Shown in pieces: positions 25,569 through 33,046 of a stretch of DNA of 64,000 nucleotides; the stretch's first letter is position 1, and every line of letters starts with the position of its first letter. The notes under the pieces are model-generated. The model was given only the letters and a program-made list of their open reading frames with translations. It searched no databases and was not told the origin of the DNA. The stretch comes from Streptomyces sp. NBC_01775 (GTDB taxonomy: Bacteria > Actinomycetota > Actinomycetes > Streptomycetales > Streptomycetaceae), in assembly GCF_035917675.1 (NCBI RefSeq), contig NZ_CP109104.1, positions 930,001-994,000 on the forward strand. Direction: 5' to 3'. The position numbers and the translations under genes were made by a program.

Positions 25569-26405
25569 ATGAGTGAGTACGACGTTGAGTTCTCGCATGG
25601 AATGCACGTGGTCCATGACGGCCCGCGGAAGGCGCCGCCCCTGTTGCTCATCCACGGATCGGGGGCCTCGGGCGGCTCCTGGAGCCCGATGGTGCCGGCG
25701 CTCGCCGGCCACCATCACGTCATCCGGGTCGACCTCCCGGGCTGCGGCCAGTCCCCGCCCGCGGCGTCATACGACGTGGCCGATCAGGCGGGCCGGGTGG
25801 CGGCGCTGCTCGACGACCTCGGACTTCGTCAGGTCGCCACGGCCGGGCACTCCAGCGGCGGCTACGTCGCCACCGCGCTTGCCGAACAGCGCCCCGACCT
25901 GGTGGGGTCGCTCGCGCTGATCAGCACCGGCCCGAGTCTCGACGCGCTCCTTCCGCAGCCGCTCATCCTTCGGGTCCTCTTGGGCCCGCCTCTCGGCCCG
26001 CTCCTCTGGTCGATGCGTTCGGACGCGTGGATCCGCGGCGGGATCAGGGCGACGACCGTTCGCCCGGTGGACATCCCGGACGACCTGGTCGCCGGGGTAC
26101 GGGGCATCACGTACCGCGCGTTCCGCACGGTGGCGCGCCGGTACACCGCGTACATCACCGAGCGGAGCGTGCCCGAGCGTCTCGGTGCCCTGGAGTTCCC
26201 GGTGCCGGTGCTGGTGCTCTTCGGTGCCGCCGATCCCCGCTGGGATCCGTCGTCGGCACGTCAGTACGGCACGGTGCCGACGGCGCGGGTCGAACTGCTG
26301 CCCGGCGTCGGGCACATACCCCTGCTCGAAGCGCCGGAGAAGGCCAGCAAACTGCTGCTGGCCTTCACATCAACGGGCCTCGGCACCCCGCCCGTTGTCC
26401 CCTGA
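25569..26405 (+). CDS. Alpha/beta hydrolase
   Basis: 278 residues, divergent from the kinase-Hsp70 gene with 264 bases between. LLLIHGSGASGGSW gives the oxyanion hole, VDLPGCGQS follows, the nucleophile elbow is GHSSGG, the acid is in FGAADPRWD and the His in GVGHIPLLE. A conserved cap region lies between. Substrate unknown. An AraC-type regulator gene follows after 16 bases and probably shares its message. Confidence 0.85.
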   Translation: MSEYDVEFSHGMHVVHDGPRKAPPLLLIHGSGASGGSWSPMVPALAGHHHVIRVDLPGCGQSPPAASYDVADQAGRVAALLDDLGLRQVATAGHSSGGYVATALAEQRPDLVGSLALISTGPSLDALLPQPLILRVLLGPPLGPLLWSMRSDAWIRGGIRATTVRPVDIPDDLVAGVRGITYRAFRTVARRYTAYITERSVPERLGALEFPVPVLVLFGAADPRWDPSSARQYGTVPTARVELLPGVGHIPLLEAPEKASKLLLAFTSTGLGTPPVVP

Positions 26406-26421
26406 GACCTAGACTGGTCGC

Positions 26422-27303
26422 ATGCCGCCGACCGGGCCACCACCCGACTGGGCCACGGTGGACATCGCAGTCCCGCGCCCGTCAGATCGGCTGCCGGGGA
26501 TCAGCATGGCCGGGTTCCGGCAACAAGTTCCCGCGTCCGCGGACATCGCCATGGTCGCGCACCCGTCCGTCACCCTGCTCGTCGACCTGAGCGAGGGAGA
26601 AGGCTTCGTCTATGACACCCATGGCCGGCGCGGGCGCGGCAGTGCCGTCGTCGGGCTCCTCCCCGGCGATCTTCGAGCAGGCGGTCGGGTGGACGAGTTG
26701 CTCCAGATCCGGCTGGAGCCGGTCGCGGCGGCTGCCGTGCTCGGCGCATCGACCGAGCTCAGCGGGACGGTGGTGTCGCTGGAGGACGTCTGGGGCCGCG
26801 ACGCCGGGCGAGCCGAGGACAGGCTGCGCGCCGCCGGGTCGTGGGACGAACGGTTCACGATCGCGGGGGAATTCCTCGGCCGACGACTGAGCGCCCGCCC
26901 ACCGGTCGACCCGGAGGTCGCGCACGCCTGGCGACGGACGCTCACCAGCCGGGGGCGGGTGCGGGTCGACGGGCTGGCGGACGAGGTCGGCTGGAGCCGC
27001 AAGCGCCTGTCGGCCCGTTTCCGCTCGCAGCTCGGCATCACACCCAAACGCGCCGCCCGGCTGGTGCGGTTCGACCACGCCGCCCACCTCCTCGCGGCGG
27101 GTCACGCCGCCGCCGACGTTGCCACCGAGAGCGGCTACGTCGACCAGTCCCACCTCCACCGCGAGGTCAAGGCGTTCGTCGGGCTCACGCCCACGGCCGT
27201 GGCCGTCGCGCCGTGGCTCGCGATTGACGACGTCGCGTGGCCGGCTTCCTCGCCGACCCGGCGCCCTGTGACGGGTGGAGAACGCGTCCCCGCCCCTCGT
27301 TGA
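26422..27303 (+). CDS. AraC family transcriptional regulator
   Basis: 293 residues. The C-terminal 100 residues carry the double helix-turn-helix: VRVDGLADEVGWSRKRLSARF for the first helix pair and DVATESGYVDQSHLHREVKAFVGLTP for the second, the AraC signature. The N-terminal 150 residues resemble the ligand part of AraC regulators that follow hydrolase genes. It probably controls the preceding hydrolase gene. Its stop overlaps a TTG that could start the XRE remnant. Confidence 0.88.
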   Translation: MPPTGPPPDWATVDIAVPRPSDRLPGISMAGFRQQVPASADIAMVAHPSVTLLVDLSEGEGFVYDTHGRRGRGSAVVGLLPGDLRAGGRVDELLQIRLEPVAAAAVLGASTELSGTVVSLEDVWGRDAGRAEDRLRAAGSWDERFTIAGEFLGRRLSARPPVDPEVAHAWRRTLTSRGRVRVDGLADEVGWSRKRLSARFRSQLGITPKRAARLVRFDHAAHLLAAGHAAADVATESGYVDQSHLHREVKAFVGLTPTAVAVAPWLAIDDVAWPASSPTRRPVTGGERVPAPR

Positions 27304-27719
27304 ACGGCCTGCCTGGCGGCGACCGGCTGCGCGCGCTGCGCAAGGCGCGGCACCGGACCCTGCGGACCGTCGCCGAAGCCGCCGGGATCAGTGAGGGCTA
27401 TCTGAGTCAGATCGAGCGCGGGCAGGCGAACCCGAGCATCGCCACCCTGCAACAGATCGCCTCGGCGCTCGGGCTGAAGGTGGCCGACCTGTTCGGCGAC
27501 GACTTCGCCAGCGGGCCCGGGTCCTGCGCGCCGACGAGGCACCCCGGCTCGCTCTCGGGGTGCTCGGCGGCCGGAAGTTCAGGCTCACCCCTGGACCGCA
27601 GCCTGCTGGCCCGCTCCCGCGCGGGGATGGGAACAGAGGCGGACGGGGCGGAGCCGAAGCGGGAACAGGAGCACGCGCCGAAGCAGGAGCAGGCGACCAG
27701 TGGAGGGGGCGGCGTGTGA
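27300..27719 (+). pseudogene. XRE-cupin regulator, frameshifted and cut by the repeat
   Basis: The N-terminus is an intact XRE helix-turn-helix (DRLRALRKARHRTLRTVAEAAG, then GYLSQIERGQANPSIATLQQIA, given in two parts). After DLFGDDFASGPG the frame breaks; a shifted frame continues VLRADEAPRLALGVLGGRKFRLTP, the start of the cupin part of XRE-cupin regulators. The cupin then dissolves into unrelated sequence about 200 bases before the inverted-repeat arm. The reading frame still open could make an HTH-only protein of about 140 residues. Confidence 0.6.
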
Positions 27720-27822
27720 GGCTGCTCGGCGACGCGGTCGGGGTCGCGGGTCGCGGGCCCCGAGCCGTCGCCGTCGGGCCGGAGACCAGCCACTTCGCCC
27801 CCTTCCCAGGGCCCTCCCACAG

Positions 27823-28504
27823 CTGTCGGAAAGTTTTTTGTGGTTGGGGTGAACTTTCTTGTCGTGCTCGTCATCGAATGTTGTGTACGGCCCGGTAACC
27901 GGGGGTGGCAGCAGCGTGGAGCAGGGAGTCGAGGGCAGGCGATGGCACGGCATGAGGACATGACCAACGGGCCCGGTGCGCGGGAGGACGGCCGGGCCGG
28001 CACCGGCCTGGTCCCCGCACCGGCCCGGCCAAGCCGGCCGGGCGGGGCGGTGCGGTGCGGGCCGCGGCGGTCACCGCGGCAGCAACAACGATGACGACGC
28101 CTCCGGGCCCTCACGAGGTCCGGGGACACGACTCCAGCACACCAGGCAGCCGCACCACCCAGGACCCCAAAGCCGCCCTCATCACCCCACCCGGCCAACA
28201 CACCCCCCTCCGCACCACCTGGAACAACGGCCCCCTCACCACCAGCAAAACCTCCACACCAAAAATCGGCACCCTCAACCCCGGCACCGGCACCTGACCA
28301 GCACCCACCCCAGGGAAACCAACAGGCACCCGGCCCACACACCCCCCGCACCACCTACCCGCCCGGTCAGACGGGAGCCTCCCGGGCAACAAGGTGCACC
28401 GCGGGGCCCGGGCAGGAGCGCGGCCGGCACCCGTACCGCGTCCACGGAACCTCAACCCCCATACGAGGAACCCACAGACGCACGCCACCGCGCTCCCGCC
28501 CGGA
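27823..28504 (+). repeat. Right arm of the long inverted repeat, with internal deletions
   Basis: It matches 20126-21201 in opposite orientation but is 394 bases shorter. Losses are visible around the lipobox region, between ACGACTCC and AGCACACCAGG (near 28130), and between CCCAGGACC and CAAAGCCGCC (near 28165). The flanks at both ends are kept. Confidence 0.85.
27942..28297 (+). pseudogene. Decayed second copy of the DUF4232 lipoprotein gene
   Basis: It starts with the same MARHEDMTNGPGAREDG as the left copy but runs into a stop at 28094 after losing the lipobox. A second frame (to 28297) still encodes the last 30 residues, RTTWNNGPLTTSKTS..IGTLNPGTGT. Most of the DUF4232 domain is deleted. 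Confidence 0.8.
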
Positions 28505-28559
28505 TTTCCGGCCCATGAGGGCATGAGGGAGGACCATCCAGGGGGGAGCCCAACGGGTC

Positions 28560-29120
28560 TCAGGCGGGGCGGGTGCCCGCGCGCCACTCCGGTGCGAGCA
28601 CCGACCAGATCTCTATGTCGTACCACTTTCCCCGGTGGAGACGGCTCTCCCGCAAGGCGCCGTCCTTCGTCATCCCGAGGCGGCGGGCGACGGCGATGCT
28701 GGGCTCGTTGGCCGCCGCGACCTGCCACTCCACGCGGTGGAAGCCCCGTTCCTCGACGACCCAGTCGATGATCACGCGCGCGGCTTTGGTCACCAGGCCC
28801 CGGCCGGACGCGGACGGCTCCAGCCAACAGCCCGCCTCGGCGGTACCTGCGGCGACGTCCATCGTCCGGAAGAGGACTCCTCCGACCAGCTTGCCGTGCG
28901 TCCAGATCCCGTAGATCCGCCCGCTGTCGGCGGCGGTCTTCTCGGCGTACCCCTGAAGGAAGGCGCGGCTCGACTCCAAGTCCGTGGCGGCGTCGGGCAG
29001 TCCTATGTACTGCCCGATGAACTCCCGCCCCCGGTCCATGTGGTTCAGGAACTCCTCCGCCTGCCACGGCTCCAGCGGGCGCAGTTCCGCACCATCTTCA
29101 TCGAGGGATATGGCGTACAC
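28560..29120 (-). CDS. GNAT family N-acetyltransferase (RimJ/RimL-like)
   Basis: 186 residues from GTG 29120. The order LRPLEPWQAEEFLNHMDR, GGVLFR.MDVAAGTAEAGCWLEPSASGRGLVTKA (acetyl-CoA pyrophosphate loop within it), FHRVEWQVAAANEPSIAVARRLGM and the C-terminal YDIEIWSVLAPEW is that of ribosomal-protein or small-molecule acetyltransferases. It stands alone between the inverted repeat and the teichoic acid operon. Substrate unknown. Confidence 0.88.
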   Translation of the reverse strand: MYAISLDEDGAELRPLEPWQAEEFLNHMDRGREFIGQYIGLPDAATDLESSRAFLQGYAEKTAADSGRIYGIWTHGKLVGGVLFRTMDVAAGTAEAGCWLEPSASGRGLVTKAARVIIDWVVEERGFHRVEWQVAAANEPSIAVARRLGMTKDGALRESRLHRGKWYDIEIWSVLAPEWRAGTRPA

Positions 29121-29552
29121 CGTTGTCCTTGTCCTCCACCGTCGATCCCGTCCCGCTGCGCCGGGATCCTCCCACGGCCCGGCGACCGGTCGCGAGGGGG
29201 TTTCTTCTCCGGCTGCCACCACACGGTCAACGCCCGCCGCACCCCCCGAAGTCCCCGCCGGCCGGGGCTCCACAGCCCGGCCGACGGGGACTTCGGGGGC
29301 GCCTGCGTGGGCCGGAAGGGACGGAACAGGACGGAGTCCTCCCGTACCGATAAATGCGCCCCGTATCCATGGCGTGTGAGGAACCGGTCACAGTTCGTAC
29401 TGTCACCCACACATCTCAAACGTCATAAACACGTAACTGACCACAACCGTTTACCTATCTGGGTGATCAAAGATGCGCGCGGTTCAGGTTGACCCCCCGA
29501 CCGCGTCGTTTTCTCCCCCCAGCTCGACCTCACAGTGCAAGGCAGGTTTCTC
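29121..29552. other. Divergent intergenic region before the teichoic acid operon, with a large hairpin
   Basis: No gene. It holds a 12-bp palindrome GCGACCGGTCGC (29182-29193), and a hairpin whose outer arms CCCCCGAAGTCCCCG (29243-29257) and 29285-29299 pair perfectly and whose inner GGCCGGGG/CCCGGCC extends the stem. The AT-richer part 29395-29470 is the likely promoter region of the operon, but no box is clear enough to name. Confidence 0.5.
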
Positions 29553-31229
29553 GTGGCTTCTCATATACGCACGACCGCTGTCGTCCTCGCGGGCGGCACA
29601 GGGCAGCGCGTCGGTCTGTCCATACCGAAGCAGCTCCTGAAAATCGCGGGAAAATCTGTGATCGAGCACACGCTGACCGTGTTCGAGCAGGCTGAGGACA
29701 TCGACGACGTGCTCGTTCTGATGACACCCGGCTTCGTCCCCGAGGTCGAAAAGATCGTCGAGAAGGCCGGACTGACCAAGGTGCGCCAGGTGCTGGAGGG
29801 CGGCGCCAACCGCAACGCCACCACGGAGAACGCCATCGCGGCGCTGAGTGAGGGGCTGGCCGGGGGCGAGGAGCGGTATGTGCTGTTCCACGACGCCGTG
29901 CGCCCCCTGCTCTCCCAGCGGGTCATCCGCGAGTGCGTCGCGGCGCTGGGCCGCTACCAGGCGGTGGATGTCGCCATCCCGTCCGCCGACACGATCATCG
30001 TGACCCGCCGGCACGGCGCGGACGGGGAGTTCATCACCGATGTGCCGGACCGCTCGCGGCTGCGCCGGGGCCAGACCCCGCAGGCGTTCCGGCTCTCCAC
30101 GATCCGCCGCGCGTACGAGATCGCGGCCCTGGACCCCAATTTCCAGGCCACCGACGACTGCTCCGTGGTGCTGCGCTACCTGCCGGACGTTCCCATCCAC
30201 GTGGTGGAGGGCGACGAGTACAACATGAAGGTCACCCAGCCCGTCGACGTCTTCCTCGCCGACAAGCTGTTCCAGCTGGCGTCCGCCGCGGCGCCCGAGC
30301 GGTCCGACGCGGAGGGGTACGCCGAGGCGCTGCGCGGGCGGACGATGGTCGTGTTCGGCGGCTCCTACGGGATCGGCGCCGATGTCGCCGCGCTCGCCGA
30401 GGGCTTCGGTGCCCAGGTGTTCGCGTACGGCCGCTCGACCACCGGCACCCACGTGGAGGACGCGGAGCAGGTGGCCGAAGCGCTGCACCGGGCCTACAGC
30501 GCGACCGGCCGCGTCGACTATGTGGTCAACACCGCCGGGGTGCTGCGCGTCGGGCAGCTCGCGGAGACCGACCTGGACACCGTGGAGGAGGCTCTGCGGG
30601 TCAACTACCTCGCCCCTCTGCACATCGCGCGTGCCGCGCACAAGTACCTCGCCGAGACCGGTGGCCATCTGCTGCTCTACACCTCCAGCAGCTACACCCG
30701 GGGCCGCGCCGGCTACAGCCTCTACTCCTCCTCCAAGGCGGCCCTGGTCAACCTGACGCAGGCGCTGGCCGACGAGTGGGCGGCGGACGGAATACGGGTG
30801 AACTGCGTCAACCCGGAGCGCACCGCCACCCCGATGCGCACCCGCGCCTTCGGCCAGGAGCCTCCGGGCACGCTGCTGAGTTCCGAGGCTGTCGCGCACG
30901 CCTCCCTCGATGTGCTGCTGTCCACCATGACCGGCCATGTCATCGACGTCCGCCAGCAGGACCCCACCCGCTCCCCCGCCGCGGCATCCGCGTTCGAGAA
31001 GGCGCTCGCCGCCCAGCTCGACGAGAGCCTGAGCGAGGGCATCGGCGCCGATCTGGGCAAGAGGCCCGAGCCGAGTGAGAGGCCCGGTCCGAGCACCGAG
31101 GCCGCGCCGAGCATGACCGAAACGCTGAGCACCGGCACCACGCTGAGCACCGACGCCGTGCTGAACGTGAACGTGAACGCCACGCTCAGCACGGACGCCG
31201 ATCTGAGCAAGAACGAGGTCGTCGCATGA
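29553..31229 (+). CDS. Bifunctional cytidylyltransferase / SDR reductase (CDP-ribitol-type synthesis)
   Basis: 558 residues from GTG 29553, seven bases after AGGCAGG. Residues 8-235 are an IspD/TarI-type cytidylyltransferase (VLAGGTGQRVGLSIPKQLL, HDAVRPLL). Residues 262-490 are a short-chain reductase (VFGGSYGIGADV, NTAGVL, YSLYSSSK). The same pair of activities is fused in Haemophilus Bcs1, which makes CDP-ribitol from ribulose 5-phosphate, so a CDP-polyol product is likely. The C-terminal 60 residues are a low-complexity LSTGTTLSTDA-type tail. First gene of an overlapping four-gene wall teichoic acid operon. Confidence 0.85.
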   Translation: MASHIRTTAVVLAGGTGQRVGLSIPKQLLKIAGKSVIEHTLTVFEQAEDIDDVLVLMTPGFVPEVEKIVEKAGLTKVRQVLEGGANRNATTENAIAALSEGLAGGEERYVLFHDAVRPLLSQRVIRECVAALGRYQAVDVAIPSADTIIVTRRHGADGEFITDVPDRSRLRRGQTPQAFRLSTIRRAYEIAALDPNFQATDDCSVVLRYLPDVPIHVVEGDEYNMKVTQPVDVFLADKLFQLASAAAPERSDAEGYAEALRGRTMVVFGGSYGIGADVAALAEGFGAQVFAYGRSTTGTHVEDAEQVAEALHRAYSATGRVDYVVNTAGVLRVGQLAETDLDTVEEALRVNYLAPLHIARAAHKYLAETGGHLLLYTSSSYTRGRAGYSLYSSSKAALVNLTQALADEWAADGIRVNCVNPERTATPMRTRAFGQEPPGTLLSSEAVAHASLDVLLSTMTGHVIDVRQQDPTRSPAAASAFEKALAAQLDESLSEGIGADLGKRPEPSERPGPSTEAAPSMTETLSTGTTLSTDAVLNVNVNATLSTDADLSKNEVVA

Positions 31230-33046
31230 TCCGCATGGCCGAAGAACGGCGCGAACGGCTGCTGCACGCGGCACGCGTCGGCTCCACCGGTGAACTGGCC
31301 GCTGCCGTGGTGCTGGTGTGCGGCTTCCCGCTGCTGCTGACCGCGTCGCTGCTGGGGCAGGTGGGACTCTTCGCGGCGGTGGGCGCCGCCACCTACCTCG
31401 CCGACCACTTCCTGCACCGCCGCGCCAGCTACCTGCTGAGCAGGATGGCGAAGGCGCGTGCGGGGCTGGGTGTCCGGTTCCTGCTGCGGCATCTGATGCT
31501 GGTGCTGCTGTTGACCCGGCTCGACCTGGCCGACAGTACGGCCCTGGCCGCGATTAGCTGCTTCGTCGCCTTCCACGGGCTCCAGGTGCCGCACAGCGCG
31601 CTGTCCACGCTGCTGCGCAACCGGCACAAGCTGCCGGTGGCCACCGTCAACATCGACCTCACCCGGCTCGGTGTCCCCGCTCCCCCGCCCCAGGCGCTGC
31701 TGCACCGGGGCGCGGAGAAGATGCAGCACCTGGACCTGTTCGCGGTGGCCGGAGTGCTGGCCGCCGCGGCGGGCGCGCCCGAGGTCACGGCGTACGCCGG
31801 AATCGGTGCCACGCTCGGGCTGGCCACCTTGTACGTCCTCGCGCTCGCGGCCTATCTGCGCCGCGGCAAGCTCCCGCCGCGCCGCGAGAAGGTGCTGGAG
31901 TGGTTCGACGGGTGGCTGGCCGAGCACCAGCCGGACACCGTGCTGTACTTCTCCGGCTCACCCGAGTCCACCTACCAGGTCTCGATGTGGCTGGAGACGA
32001 TGGAGGACCTGACGCGCCGTGGGCTGCGCCCGCTGGTGCTGCTGCGCGAGCGGTACACGCTGGAGACCCTGGCACCGACCACCGTGCCGGTCGCCTGCGT
32101 GCCCTCGGCGGTGCACCTGATGAACTTCGACCTGTCCATGCTGCGCGTGGCGCTGTACCCGGCGAACGTCGGCAAGAACATCCACCTGCTGCGCGAGCCG
32201 ACCATGAAGCACGTCTTCGTCGGCCACGGCGACAGCGACAAGATCGCCAGCGTCAACCCGTACAGCAAGGTCTACGACGAGGTGTGGACGGCCGGGCGGG
32301 CCGGGCGGGACCGGTACGCCACGGCGAACGTCGGCGTCCGTGACGAGGACATCGTCGAGGTGGGCCGCCCGCAGCTCGCCCCTGTGATGGGCGGACCGCT
32401 GCCGCGCGCGGACTCCGTCCCGACCGTCTCGACCGTGCTGTACGCGCCCACCTGGGAGGGATGGACGGACGATCCGGGCAACACCTCGCTGATCCTGGCC
32501 GGGGAGCACATCGTGCGCGCCCTGCTCCAGTCGCCCGACCCGGTGCGCGTGATGTACAAGCCGCACCCCTTCACCGGCACCCGCTCGCCGCTCGCCCGCG
32601 AGGCGCACGAGCAGATCACCGCGATGATCCACGCGGCCGGCGGCGACCACCAGGTGATCACCGGCCCCGAGCCGAAGCTGTACGACTGCTTCAACGCCGC
32701 GGACGCGCTCGTCTCCGACATCTCTTCCGTCGTCTCGGACTGGATCGCCAGCGGACGCCCCTACGCCGTCACCGACTCAGCCGAGCTGGGTGAGGAGGAG
32801 TTCCGGCGGCAGAACACCGCGGTGCGTGCCGCGGTCATCCTGGACAACAGGGCGAACGGCGTCGGGCAGCTGCTGGCCGCCCTGCGCGACCCCGCCTCCG
32901 ATCCCCTGGCCGCCGCACGCACCGAGTTGAAGACCTATCTGCTGGGCCCCACCGGCACCGACCCCCTGGCCCGCTTCGAGCTGGCCGTCAAGGAGCTGGC
33001 CACGAAAGCGGGCCTGCGCAACCTGGAGTCCCTGACCCATGAGTGA
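31226..33046 (+). CDS. CDP-glycerol/ribitol phosphotransferase family membrane protein
   Basis: 606 residues overlapping the previous gene by ATGA. The first 215 residues contain about five membrane segments (for example LAAAVVLVCGFPLLLTASLL) and the rest is a TagF/TarF-type GT-B domain with HVFVGHGDSDK, VLYAPTWEGW, YKPHPFTG and ADALVSDISSVVSDW. It would transfer polyol phosphate from a CDP-polyol to the teichoic acid chain on the inner face of the membrane. The fused membrane part is unlike Bacillus TagF and is an actinobacterial arrangement. Confidence 0.87.
   Translation: MIRMAEERRERLLHAARVGSTGELAAAVVLVCGFPLLLTASLLGQVGLFAAVGAATYLADHFLHRRASYLLSRMAKARAGLGVRFLLRHLMLVLLLTRLDLADSTALAAISCFVAFHGLQVPHSALSTLLRNRHKLPVATVNIDLTRLGVPAPPPQALLHRGAEKMQHLDLFAVAGVLAAAAGAPEVTAYAGIGATLGLATLYVLALAAYLRRGKLPPRREKVLEWFDGWLAEHQPDTVLYFSGSPESTYQVSMWLETMEDLTRRGLRPLVLLRERYTLETLAPTTVPVACVPSAVHLMNFDLSMLRVALYPANVGKNIHLLREPTMKHVFVGHGDSDKIASVNPYSKVYDEVWTAGRAGRDRYATANVGVRDEDIVEVGRPQLAPVMGGPLPRADSVPTVSTVLYAPTWEGWTDDPGNTSLILAGEHIVRALLQSPDPVRVMYKPHPFTGTRSPLAREAHEQITAMIHAAGGDHQVITGPEPKLYDCFNAADALVSDISSVVSDWIASGRPYAVTDSAELGEEEFRRQNTAVRAAVILDNRANGVGQLLAALRDPASDPLAAARTELKTYLLGPTGTDPLARFELAVKELATKAGLRNLESLTHE

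Noticed and set aside
20126..28504. Composite transposon or insertion sequence
   Set aside because: The repeat arms encode a lipoprotein, not a transposase, and no target-site duplication was recognised at the edges.
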